DNA of 64,000 nucleotides from NCBI RefSeq assembly GCF_001741865.1, contig NZ_CP017147.1, forward strand, positions 3,649,001 to 3,713,000, given 5' to 3'. Shown here piece by piece: positions 8,599 through 16,769 of this stretch. The position numbers were made by a program, and so were the translations under genes. A model generated the notes under the pieces. The model saw only the letters and a program-made list of their open reading frames with translations, made no database searches and was not told where the DNA came from. The first letter of the stretch is position 1; each line of letters starts with the position of its first letter. This stretch comes from Bosea vaviloviae. GTDB taxonomy: Bacteria; Pseudomonadota; Alphaproteobacteria; Rhizobiales; Beijerinckiaceae.

Positions 8599-9429
8599 AT
8601 GACAATCGAGAAAGTCTCGCTGACCGAGGAAAAAGAAACCCTCCTCATCACGCTCTACAGCAAGGCCGGAGAGAGCCTTCTGCCGGATTCCCTGTTGCAG
8701 GATCGCTTCGCAGCCGAGGCCGTCAGCAAGATCGATTATGACTTCGCGAAGCTGAAGATCGACCGCGATCTGATGATCGGCGTGGCGATGCGCGCTCATA
8801 TCCTCGACGGCTGGACCCGCGATTTCATCGCGCGCCATCCCGACGCGACCGTGTTGCATCTCGGTTGCGGGCTGGACAGCCGGATCTTCCGGATCGATCC
8901 GCCGCCGGGCATCCGCTGGTTCGATGTCGATTATCCCGAAGTCGTCGCATTGCGCCGGCGCCTCTACCCGGAGCGCGAAGGCTACAGCCTGATCGGCGCC
9001 TCGGTGACGGACCCGGCCTGGCTCGGCGAGGTGCCGGCGGACCGCCCGGCACTGATCCTCGCCGAGGGACTTCTGCCTTATATCGCCGAGGAGGAGGTGC
9101 CGCGTCTGCTCCGCAGGCTGACCGAGCATGTCGCGAGCGGCGAACTCGCCTTCGACGGCTATAGCTGGCTTGGCCTCTGGTTCATCGGGAACCAGCCTTC
9201 GGTCAGGGCGACCGGCGCAACGCTGCATTGGGCGCTCGACGATCCGCGCGAGCTTCAGGCGCAGGTTCCGCGCCTGGAGCTGATGACCGTATTGATGGCT
9301 TATGATCCAGATGGCTACGATCCGCAGCAGCTCGCCAGGATGTCATGGCCGGCACGCCTGGCGGTGAGCGTCTTCACCGCGATCGCACCCCTGGCGAGAC
9401 TAGGCCGGCTCCTGCGATACCGTTTCTGA
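8599..9429 (+). CDS. Class I SAM-dependent methyltransferase (LCMT/PKS O-methyltransferase-like)
   Basis: This 276-residue protein shows the leucine-carboxyl-methyltransferase-like layout: ATVLHLGCGLDSRIFRID (SAM motif I, about residues 86-103), WFDVDYPEV (motif II acidic residue) and LILAEGLLPYI. The family methylates carboxyl or hydroxyl groups on small molecules or proteins, and no substrate can be inferred here. The ATG at 8599 has GAGG 8 bases upstream. Earlier in-frame ATGs exist but code for low-complexity sequence. The gene is a single unit on the plus strand between minus-strand neighbours. Confidence 0.75.
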   Translation: MTIEKVSLTEEKETLLITLYSKAGESLLPDSLLQDRFAAEAVSKIDYDFAKLKIDRDLMIGVAMRAHILDGWTRDFIARHPDATVLHLGCGLDSRIFRIDPPPGIRWFDVDYPEVVALRRRLYPEREGYSLIGASVTDPAWLGEVPADRPALILAEGLLPYIAEEEVPRLLRRLTEHVASGELAFDGYSWLGLWFIGNQPSVRATGATLHWALDDPRELQAQVPRLELMTVLMAYDPDGYDPQQLARMSWPARLAVSVFTAIAPLARLGRLLRYRF

Positions 9430-9474
9430 CGTTTGTCGTCTTGTAACGTTCGTCATCTCGGCTCGGAAACGCGC

Positions 9475-9581
9475 CGTCATCCGGGGCGAAGCACAGCTTC
9501 GTCCCGGGATCCATCATAGCGAGCTGCGCCCTACGATGGATCCCGGAGCTGCGCCGCTTGTGCGGCTTGTCCAGGATGACG
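9475..9581. repeat. Dispersed palindromic repeat (CGTCAT...ATGACG type)
   Basis: An imperfect palindrome starts CGTCATCCGGGGCGAAGC and ends CCAGGATGACG, with an internal GGATCC-based dyad (GGGATCCATC / GATGGATCCC). It belongs to the same class as those at 12827, 18151, 41618 and 47817. No gene is visible in 9430-9640. Confidence 0.65.
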
Positions 9582-9640
9582 CTTGGTTCCATGCTGAGAC
9601 GGCATGGTGCCCACTTTGCTCGAAAATACGGTGAAGGCGC

Positions 9641-10114
9641 TCAGCCGCGCACGACGACCAGCCCCGTCAGCAGGTCATGCCCGAAGCGCCGGTCGGCGCG
9701 CACGAAGCCGCAGCCGATATCGAGCAGCCACAGCGCGACCGTTCCGGCCGCGACATAGAACAGCAGCGCATGCACCGCCGCGGCCACCCCATCGGGCCGC
9801 CCGCCATTGGCGGTCTCGACCTTGAGGCCTGCCATGCGCATGCCCCAGGTCGCCTGGCGCGGGCCGCCGATGGTCAGCGCGGCGTAGCCGAGCGCCGTTG
9901 CGACGGTCGCGATCGGGATCAGGAGCCAGGTCGCGCCGAAGGTGACGATGCCCAGGATCCCGAGCAGCACGATGATCAGCGAGCCCAAGAAGAACAGGAT
10001 GATGATATCGCCGATCCAGGCGAAGAGCCGCGAGCTCAGCACGCCGCTGACGTCCTGGAACGGGCGCGGATCGATCGGCGTGATCGGGGATTGGCCGTAG
10101 CGCGGGTCGCTCAT
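9641..10114 (-). CDS. RDD family membrane protein
   Basis: The product has 157 residues with three membrane helices: LFAWIGDIIILFFLGSLIIV, LLIPIATVATALGYAALTIG, and AVHALLFYVAAGTVALWLL. The conserved RDD-type Arg/Asp pattern shows as RLFAWIGDIII, RQATWGMRMAGLKV and the C-terminal ADRRFGHDLLTGLVVV. The function is unknown; some RDD proteins behave as ion antiporters. It is encoded near hemB and the leucyltransferase, a neighbourhood I associate with this order. The next upstream gene ends 71 bases away, so it may share a transcript. Confidence 0.8.
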   Translation of the reverse strand: MSDPRYGQSPITPIDPRPFQDVSGVLSSRLFAWIGDIIILFFLGSLIIVLLGILGIVTFGATWLLIPIATVATALGYAALTIGGPRQATWGMRMAGLKVETANGGRPDGVAAAVHALLFYVAAGTVALWLLDIGCGFVRADRRFGHDLLTGLVVVRG

Positions 10115-10185
10115 CGAAAGGGTCGTCCTGCTTCGGGCGCGGGGGGAAACTTAAAAAAAGCCGCGCCGTTCCCCACAATGTTTGA

Positions 10186-11448
10186 TCAGCGTCCTGGTTC
10201 CGCAAGGCCACGCGGCAAAACCCGGTGCGGCGCGAAGCCATTGGCGCGCAGCATCGCTTCGATCGCCTGCGAATGCGCGGCTCCGCGCGTCTCCACCGTG
10301 ACGTCGAGGCTCACGCCCTTGGCGGGAACGTCGAGGAAGAGCCGGCCATGGCTGACCTCCAGGATATTGGCGCCCTGATCGCCGAGCAGGCTCGCGACCT
10401 TGCCGAGCAGGCCCGGTCGGTCGCTGGTGGTGAGGCGGAAGGCGACGATGCGGTCCTCGCGCTCCAATTCGCGCACCATGATCGCCGCCAGCAGGCGGGT
10501 GTCGATATTGCCGCCGCAGAGCACGAGCCCGACCTTGCGGCCAGCATAACGCTGCGGCTCCTTCAGCATGGCGGCGAGGCCGGCCGCGCCCGCACCTTCG
10601 GCCAGCGTGTGCTGGAGGCAGGCATAGGCGTTGACGGCGCGCTCGATCAGATCCTCGCTGACCAGGACGATGTCGGAAACCAGGCTGGAGACGATCGGCA
10701 GCGTCTGCACGCCGACCGTCTTGACCGCGATGCCCTCGGCCAATGTCGCGCCGCCGATCGCCAGATCCTCGGCGTTCACGGCGTTGAAGAAGGAGGGGTA
10801 GAGCGCCGCTTCCACGCCGATCAGCTCGATCTCGGGCTTCAGCGCCTTGGCGGCCACGGCATTGCCCGCCATCAGCCCGCCGCCGCCGAGCGGAATGATC
10901 AGCACGTCGAGATCGGGGTCGTCGTCGAGCATCTCCTGGGCGATCGTGCCCTGGCCTGCCATCACCGCGGGGTCGTCATAGGGGTGGACGAAGACGAGGC
11001 CCTCGGCATTGGCCAGTTCGCGTGCCTTTTGCGCGGATTCGTAAAGCGTCTCGCCATAGAGCACGACGCGCGCGCCATGCGAGCGCGTGTTCTCGACCTT
11101 CACCAGGGGCGTCGTCTCGGGCATCACGATCGTCGCCGGGATGCCGAAGCGGCGGGCGTGATAGGCCACCGCCTGCGCATGGTTGCCGGCCGACATGGCG
11201 ATGACGCCGCGCGCGGTCTCGTCTTCGTCGAGGCTGAGCAGCTTGTTGACCGCGCCGCGCTCCTTGAAGGAGGCCGTCGCCTGCATGTTCTCGTGCTTGA
11301 CCAGGATGGTTGCGCCGGTGAGCTCGGAGAGGCGCGGCGCCGGCACCAGCGGCGTGCGCAGGACATGCCCTTCGATGCGCCTTGCCGCAGCCTCGATATC
11401 CTGCGGCGTGATCGCGAAGGGCTCGTTCGGCTTTGCCTGCAGGGTCAT
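10186..11448 (-). CDS. ilvA: Threonine ammonia-lyase (threonine dehydratase)
   Basis: This 420-residue PLP enzyme deaminates threonine to 2-oxobutyrate. The PLP lysine is in ASFKERGAVNKLL (about residue 60), the glycine-rich phosphate loop in IIPLGGGGLMAGNA, and a C-terminal ACT-like domain is visible (AFRLTTSDRPGLLGKVASLL). The size and single ACT domain fit the biodegradative/short biosynthetic type. I chose the ATG at 11448: CGGAGC precedes it, whereas the ATG at 11469 lacks a ribosome site and overlaps the upstream permease gene. It follows the permease by 13 bases, so co-transcription is likely. The tdcB-like versus ilvA role is not settled. Confidence 0.88.
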   Translation of the reverse strand: MTLQAKPNEPFAITPQDIEAAARRIEGHVLRTPLVPAPRLSELTGATILVKHENMQATASFKERGAVNKLLSLDEDETARGVIAMSAGNHAQAVAYHARRFGIPATIVMPETTPLVKVENTRSHGARVVLYGETLYESAQKARELANAEGLVFVHPYDDPAVMAGQGTIAQEMLDDDPDLDVLIIPLGGGGLMAGNAVAAKALKPEIELIGVEAALYPSFFNAVNAEDLAIGGATLAEGIAVKTVGVQTLPIVSSLVSDIVLVSEDLIERAVNAYACLQHTLAEGAGAAGLAAMLKEPQRYAGRKVGLVLCGGNIDTRLLAAIMVRELEREDRIVAFRLTTSDRPGLLGKVASLLGDQGANILEVSHGRLFLDVPAKGVSLDVTVETRGAAHSQAIEAMLRANGFAPHRVLPRGLAEPGR

Positions 11449-11461
11449 GCGTGTGCTCCGT

Positions 11462-12796
11462 TCAGACATGTCGTGGCGCCAGCGCGCCGTCGCCGAAAAA
11501 GCCGCCGGGACGCAGGATCAGAACCACGGCGAGCAGGGCGTAGACGGCGATGTCGCGTTGTTCGAGCGGCATGGTCGAGGACCAGATCACCTCGAAGATC
11601 GCGATGCAAATTCCGCCGAGCGCCGCGCCCGCGACGGAGCCGATGCCGCCGAGAATGGCGGCAACCAGCGCCTTCAGCCCCAGGGTGAACCCGCCGGCAA
11701 AACCCATGCCGCCATAGACCGCGGTCACGGTCACGCCGGCGATGCCGCAGGCGGCGCAGGCCAGGATCAGGGCCTTGTCGTGGACTGCGCGCGCGTCGAC
11801 CCCGAACAGGGCAGCCGTGCGGGCGTCGTCCGAGACCGCCCGCCAGGCCCGGCCATAGGCCGAGAGCCTGATCAGCAGCACGAGGCCAAGCGCGGTTGCC
11901 AGGCCGATCAGGCCCAGCACGAGGCCGAGCGGCGTCATCGTGACGACGAAGCTGCCCGCTTTGGCCAGCGACCAGGGTTCGTTGAAGACCGGCGGCAGCC
12001 AGCGCAGTTCCGGCCCCTGCGCGAGCCGCAGATATTCCGACAGCGCAATGGCGAGGCCGATCGTGGCGATCAGCATCTGCTGGCCCGTGGCGCGTGCGAG
12101 CGGGCGCAGGATGAAGCGTCCCATGGCGAAGCCGTGAAAGGCGCAGACTGCGATCGCGACCGCAAATGCGATGGCGAGCCCGGAGGCCGGCGTCGACAAT
12201 GACAGCGAGAGGATCAGTGCGACGCCGACCACGCTCGCCAATGCGCCCAGCGCCCCGAACTCGCCGAAGCTCAGGATAATGCGCCCGGTCAGCCCGTAGA
12301 TCAGCGCATAGGCCGAAGCGAGGAGCGTGTAGATCGCGGCCGCGGGCAGGGCGCTCAGGCCCTGCTGCAGGCCATAGGCCAGAGCGGGTGCGATCTCTGG
12401 TAGATCCTCCTTGCGCGGCGCTCCGGGGTCGATCGGCGGCTCGGCGCGGTCCTCGAGATAGAAGCGCCGCAGCAGATAGAAGCTGGCGTCGCTCATCGGC
12501 CGGCCGTCGGAGGCGATGCCGATCAAGGCGCCGCGCCGGAGGCCCGCGCCTTCGCCGGCGAAGAGACAGTCGATGCTGCGGCGGCGCGCGGCGCCGCTCC
12601 CGATTTGAGCCCGGTAGAGGATGCGCAGGGCGTTGGGGCGCGGGCCCGCGGCGGTACCGTCGATCGCGATCTCCGTGCCAGTCGGGTTCAGCGGCGGGAT
12701 CGCCTCGCGGCAGAGGCGCTGCTGGTCGGTGTCGAAGCTCTCGCTGCAGCCAGCGAGGGTCAGGACGAGCAGAATCGGCAGGAGGAAAGGGCGCAT
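11462..12796 (-). CDS. LivH-like branched-chain amino-acid permease with lipoprotein-like N-terminal extension
   Basis: The product has 444 residues. Residues from about 140 onward are a LivH-type ABC permease (AIYTLLASAYALIYGLTG, SFGEFGALGALAS, RLSAYGRAWRAVSDDARTAALFGVDA with the EAA-like loop, then GGIGSVAGAALGG). The first 110-120 residues are unusual: a signal sequence with a lipobox (LLVLTLAGC) and a soluble segment with Cys and Arg residues. Normal LivH proteins are about 300 residues. No LivM, ATPase or binding protein lies nearby. The ATG at 12796 directly precedes the lipobox. Close linkage to threonine ammonia-lyase suggests a link to amino acids, which is inference. Confidence 0.75.
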   Translation of the reverse strand: MRPFLLPILLVLTLAGCSESFDTDQQRLCREAIPPLNPTGTEIAIDGTAAGPRPNALRILYRAQIGSGAARRRSIDCLFAGEGAGLRRGALIGIASDGRPMSDASFYLLRRFYLEDRAEPPIDPGAPRKEDLPEIAPALAYGLQQGLSALPAAAIYTLLASAYALIYGLTGRIILSFGEFGALGALASVVGVALILSLSLSTPASGLAIAFAVAIAVCAFHGFAMGRFILRPLARATGQQMLIATIGLAIALSEYLRLAQGPELRWLPPVFNEPWSLAKAGSFVVTMTPLGLVLGLIGLATALGLVLLIRLSAYGRAWRAVSDDARTAALFGVDARAVHDKALILACAACGIAGVTVTAVYGGMGFAGGFTLGLKALVAAILGGIGSVAGAALGGICIAIFEVIWSSTMPLEQRDIAVYALLAVVLILRPGGFFGDGALAPRHV

Positions 12797-12826
12797 GTCG
12801 CGCCACGCTAGAGCAGGCCAGCCACT

Positions 12827-12965
12827 GGTGTCATCCCGGGCGCATTGCGGCGCGAAGTGCCGCGATGCAGATACGGGATCGTCGCCGGAACAGGGCACCT
12901 TCTCGCCACGCGGTCCCGCATCTGCGCAGCAGCACTGCGTGCCGCAGCGCGTGCGGGATGACACC
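12827..12965. repeat. Dispersed palindromic repeat
   Basis: The ends form a perfect 12-bp inverted repeat (GGTGTCATCCCG / CGGGATGACACC). The interior also folds (GCGGCGCGAAGTGCCGC; CTGCGTGCCGCAG-like dyads). It sits between the divergently spaced permease start and the hemB stop at 12976. Confidence 0.7.
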
Positions 12966-12975
12966 CTGCGTCGGC

Positions 12976-14040
12976 TCAGCCGCCGGCCTTCAGGATCTCC
13001 GCCACCCGCGGCGCGAAATAGGTCAGCACCCCGTCGGCGCCCGCGCGCTTGAAGGCCGTCAGGCTCTCCAGCATCGCCTTGTCGCCATCGAGCCAGCCAT
13101 TCAGGGAGGCTGCCATGATCATCGCGTACTCGCCCGACACCTGATAGGCGAAGGTCGGCACGCGGAAATGGTCCTTCACCCGCGCGATGATGTCGAGATA
13201 GGGCAGGCCCGGCTTGATCATCACCATGTCGGCGCCTTCTTCGAGATCGAGCGCGACCTCGGCGATCGCCTCGTCGGAATTGGCCGGGTCCATCTGATAG
13301 GTGCGCTTGTCGCCGATCAGCGTGGCGTTGGTGCCGATCGCGTCGCGGAACGGCCCATAATAGGCCGAGGCGTATTTTGCCGCATAGGACATGATCTGCA
13401 CCTCCTCATGGCCGGAGGCGTCGAGCGCGGCGCGGATCGCGGCGACGCGTCCATCCATCATGTCGGAGGGCGCGATCACATCGGCGCCGGCATCGGCCAG
13501 GGCGAGCGCCTGCTGCGTCAGGATGTGGACGCTGGCGTCGTTCAGGATCCTCTCGCCTTCCATCACGCCGTCATGGCCATGGGAGGTGTAGGGGTCGAGC
13601 GCCGCATCGCAGATGATGCCGATCTGCGGCACCTCCGCCTTGATGGCGCGCACGGCGCGGCACATCAGATTGCGCGTGTTCAGCGCCTCGGTCGCGGTCG
13701 CGTCGCGCAGGCTCTTCTCGACGAAGGGGAAGGGCGCGATCGCGGGAATGCCGAGGCTTGCCGCGTGAGCGGCCTGGCGCACCGCCTCCTCGATGTTGAG
13801 CCGGTCGACACCCGGCATCCAGGCGATCGCGCTGCGCGCCTGCGACGAATCGATCAGGAACAGCGGCCAGATCAGGTCGTTGGTGGTCAGCACGGTTTCG
13901 CGCACCAGCCGGCGCGACCAATCCGCCTTGCGGTTGCGCCGCATGCGCCGCGTCAAGCCAAGCGAGTCGGCCCTTTGCGCGGACGCCTCGTCCTGCCGCG
14001 CCTGCGGGGCGGGAAACGGCTGCACAACCCGGAATGCCAT
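12976..14040 (-). CDS. hemB: Delta-aminolevulinic acid dehydratase (porphobilinogen synthase)
   Basis: This 354-residue enzyme joins two 5-aminolevulinates to porphobilinogen in haem and corrin synthesis. The Schiff-base lysine is in MVMIKPGLPYLD, the second active lysine in SYAAKYASAYYGPFRDA, and DAALDPYTSHGHDG replaces the zinc cysteines. It is therefore the magnesium-type enzyme found in rhizobia and relatives. The start at 14040 has GGAGAG 7 bases upstream. The open frame further upstream is proline/arginine-rich overlap with the divergent gene. Confidence 0.95.
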   Translation of the reverse strand: MAFRVVQPFPAPQARQDEASAQRADSLGLTRRMRRNRKADWSRRLVRETVLTTNDLIWPLFLIDSSQARSAIAWMPGVDRLNIEEAVRQAAHAASLGIPAIAPFPFVEKSLRDATATEALNTRNLMCRAVRAIKAEVPQIGIICDAALDPYTSHGHDGVMEGERILNDASVHILTQQALALADAGADVIAPSDMMDGRVAAIRAALDASGHEEVQIMSYAAKYASAYYGPFRDAIGTNATLIGDKRTYQMDPANSDEAIAEVALDLEEGADMVMIKPGLPYLDIIARVKDHFRVPTFAYQVSGEYAMIMAASLNGWLDGDKAMLESLTAFKRAGADGVLTYFAPRVAEILKAGG

Positions 14041-14221
14041 GGAACTTCTCTCCGCCCCGCCGAGCGCGGGATGTTCTATTTGATCCGACTTTAGCACATC
14101 GGAACGGTTCCAAAACAGGGTGGTGGTCGCAAGGCCAGGATGCGCCGGGCGCGGCTGCGCGTTGACAAGTCCGCCCGGCGCAGCCCAGAACCGCCGCGAA
14201 CGCGCAAGGGATGACTGCCGC

Positions 14222-15277
14222 ATGTCGCAGGACGCCGAGATCATCTGCGAGGTGCGCGGCGCGGCCGGCGTCGTCGTCCTCAATCGCCCCAAGGCGCTGA
14301 ACGCGCTGAGCCTCGGCATGGTGCGCAAGCTCGCTCGTGCGCTCGCTGCCTGGGAGCGCGATCCGCAGGTGACGCGCGTCGTGGTGACCAGCGTCAGCGA
14401 GAAGGCTTTCTCCGCCGGCGGTGACATCAGGCATCTGCACGACCTCGGCCGTGAAGGACGCCATGCCGAGATGCTGACCTTCTGGCGCGAGGAGTACATC
14501 CTCAACGCCCGCATCAAGAGCTATCCGAAGCCCTATGTCTCCCTGATCGACGGCATCGTCATGGGCGGCGGTGTCGGCATCTCGCTGCATGGCAGCCACC
14601 GCATCGCCGGGGAACGCTATCTCTTCGCCATGCCGGAGGTCGGCATCGGCTTCTTCCCCGATGTCGGGGCGACCTATGCGCTGCCGCGGCTGCCGGGTGC
14701 GAGCGGCATCTATCTGGCGCTGACGGGGGATCGCGTCGGCGCGGCCGATGCGCTGGCGCTCGGCCTCGCCACCCACGCCGTGCCGAGCGCAGGGATGGCC
14801 GAACTGGCGGATGCGCTGACGAAGCCCGGCGCGCTCGATGAGATCCTCGCCGGCTTCGCCTCCGATCCGGGGCCGGCCAAGCTCGCGGCTGACCGGGCGA
14901 TCATCGCCGACTGCTTCGGCGCCCCGGATCTCGCCGCGATCCGCGCGAAGCTGACTGCCGCCGCCGCGGGCGGCAGCGCCTTCGCCGCCAAGGTCCAGCA
15001 GACGCTCGCCACCAAATCGCCGACCAGCATCGCGCTCGCCTTCGAGCAGATGCGGCGCGGGACCGCTCTCGATTTCGCCCAGGCGATGCAGACCGAGTTC
15101 CGCATCGTCTCGCGGATCGTGCGCGGCCATGACTTCTATGAAGGCGTGCGCGCGGTCGTGGTCGACAAGGACCATGCGCCGGTCTGGGAGCCGGCTTCGC
15201 TGGAGGCGGTCTCGCCGTCTGCGATCGAGGCCTATTTCGCGCCGCTCGGCGCGGACGAACTTGAGCTGGAATCCTGA
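14222..15277 (+). CDS. Enoyl-CoA hydratase/isomerase family, probable 3-hydroxyisobutyryl-CoA hydrolase
   Basis: The 351-residue crotonase-fold protein is longer than a plain hydratase (about 260). It shows the hydrolase subfamily pattern: AFSAGGDIRHLHDLG, SLIDGIVMGGGVGISLHGSH (oxyanion glycine, acidic residue region), and MPEVGIGFFPDVGATYALPR. A C-terminal KSPTSIALAFEQMRRG block also matches 3-hydroxyisobutyryl-CoA hydrolases of valine breakdown. The ATG at 14222 is the first with family sequence; the region before it overlaps the hemB promoter area. A DUF6163 gene begins 2 bases after its stop, so they are likely co-transcribed. Confidence 0.85.
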   Translation: MSQDAEIICEVRGAAGVVVLNRPKALNALSLGMVRKLARALAAWERDPQVTRVVVTSVSEKAFSAGGDIRHLHDLGREGRHAEMLTFWREEYILNARIKSYPKPYVSLIDGIVMGGGVGISLHGSHRIAGERYLFAMPEVGIGFFPDVGATYALPRLPGASGIYLALTGDRVGAADALALGLATHAVPSAGMAELADALTKPGALDEILAGFASDPGPAKLAADRAIIADCFGAPDLAAIRAKLTAAAAGGSAFAAKVQQTLATKSPTSIALAFEQMRRGTALDFAQAMQTEFRIVSRIVRGHDFYEGVRAVVVDKDHAPVWEPASLEAVSPSAIEAYFAPLGADELELES

Positions 15278-15279
15278 GG

Positions 15280-15723
15280 ATGGGCTTGGGCGGCGATGGC
15301 GAGCCAATGCTCGGCGCGCAAGCGACGTCGGTGGCGGGCGTGCGCGCCCGGGCTACGCGCTGGCGGCTCGTGCTCGTCTGGCTCCTGCGCCTGCTCTCGG
15401 TAGCCTGGATGGCCAAGGGGTTGCTCGCCTGGGCCGTGATCTTCGGCGTGGGCATCGAGGAGATGCCGTTCGAGGCGAGGCTGCTCAGCTTCCAGGCGAT
15501 CATCGTCTATTTCGCGGTGATCGATCTCGTTGCCGCCGTCGGCCTCTGGCTGACCAGCACATGGGGCGGCGTGCTCTGGCTGTTGGCGGCGATCAGCCAG
15601 CTCCTGCTCGGCTTCTTCTTCCCGCGGCTATTGCCGATGACGACGCCGATGATCAGCACCTATGTCGCGCTGGTCCTGGCCTATTTCCTGGCGACCTGGC
15701 TCGCCGAGAACGAGAATTCCTGA
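15280..15723 (+). CDS. DUF6163-like membrane protein
   Basis: The product has 147 residues and about three membrane helices (LLRLLSVAWMAKGLLAWAVI; AIIVYFAVIDLVAAVGLWL; GGVLWLLAAISQLLLGFFF), with a hydrophobic tail ending LATWLAENENS. It resembles the DUF6163 proteins found next to ldtR in Hyphomicrobiales. Its function is unknown. It starts 2 bases past the hydrolase stop and ends about 200 bases before ldtR. Confidence 0.7.
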   Translation: MGLGGDGEPMLGAQATSVAGVRARATRWRLVLVWLLRLLSVAWMAKGLLAWAVIFGVGIEEMPFEARLLSFQAIIVYFAVIDLVAAVGLWLTSTWGGVLWLLAAISQLLLGFFFPRLLPMTTPMISTYVALVLAYFLATWLAENENS

Positions 15724-15929
15724 GCGGGTTGAAACGATCGACTCCGTCGAGTCATGGTAACAAACGCTTTAGCTTAAGCCTTTCTAGCTTCACTTTGGAT
15801 TCACCGAAACGGCTAAATCTCTGATTCATCCTGATATTTAAACTCGTTTTCATTCGTGCCGCCTATGGTGTTCTTCAGAAGCGGACCGGGAGAAAAATCT
15901 CGGCCGATAGACAACAGGCGAGATATACC

Positions 15930-16442
15930 ATGAAAGCGAGCGTAAAGACTGCGGCTGTTGCCACGGCCGGCGATGTTGATCTCAAGGTGAAGCCTCTCTA
16001 CCTTGAGTCCCTCACCCTAGTGGAGCGGCTGCACCGCCGCCTGCTCGACGTCATCAAGGATGAATTCGAGCGCCGCAACCGTGATGACGTCAACAGCGTC
16101 CAGGCACTGCTGCTCTACAATATCGGCGATGCCGAGCTGAGCGCCAGCGAACTCAGGACTCGCGGCTATTATCTCGGCTCGAACGTCTCCTACAACGTCA
16201 AGAAGTTGGTCGAGCTGGGCTATCTGCACCATGCCCGCTCGCGGATCGACCGGCGGTCGGTTCGGATCAGCCTCACCGAGAAGGGCACGGAAGTGCACAA
16301 TCTCGTGAAGGGCGTCTACGACAAGCATGTTCAGACGGTGGAGCAGATCGGTGGCATCGCCTCGGACGACTTCGAGCGCATGAACAACGCACTGCTCCGG
16401 TTGGAGCGCTTCTGGACCGACCAGATCCGCTACAAGCTCTGA
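15930..16442 (+). CDS. ldtR: MarR-family regulator LdtR
   Basis: The 170-residue winged-helix protein closely fits LdtR, studied in Liberibacter and Sinorhizobium as a regulator of an L,D-transpeptidase and osmotic tolerance. Visible are YLESLTLVERLHRRLLDVIK, the recognition helix region LRTRGYYLGSNVSYNVKKL, and the wing ARSRIDRRSVRISLTEKG. The ATG at 15930 has AGGCGAG about 8 bases upstream. The preceding 200 bases are AT-richer than average and must contain its promoter. Its likely target ldtP follows about 330 bases downstream. Confidence 0.9.
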   Translation: MKASVKTAAVATAGDVDLKVKPLYLESLTLVERLHRRLLDVIKDEFERRNRDDVNSVQALLLYNIGDAELSASELRTRGYYLGSNVSYNVKKLVELGYLHHARSRIDRRSVRISLTEKGTEVHNLVKGVYDKHVQTVEQIGGIASDDFERMNNALLRLERFWTDQIRYKL

Positions 16443-16769
16443 AGAAAACGCGGCAACCGGCCCTTAAGCGGGCCGTTTTCCGCCTGAGCGCCTCGATATC
16501 GCTCCGGCCTCGACCGTGCCGGAGCCGCCCCAGCGCAGGCAGATCTGTTGCGCCAGGGACACGGCGCCCGATCCTCTTCGCCGAATACTGGTCATGCACG
16601 TCACTGAATGTAGCCATGCCCTAAAAATGCCTCGCTCATCACAAGACGTTAACCGTGGTAAGAGAGCGTAGTTCATAGAACCGGCGCTCGCCAATGGCGG
16701 GCGGCTTCTGTGCTGCGCTTGCGCTTCTGTCCAGCGCTGGTCCGGGCCGTGATGAGGATGAGGGATACG

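Noticed and set aside
13571..15307. Minus-strand frame of 578 codons over the hydrolase and hemB
   Set aside because: It overlaps two well-supported genes; the part that looks real is only an out-of-frame copy of hemB codons.
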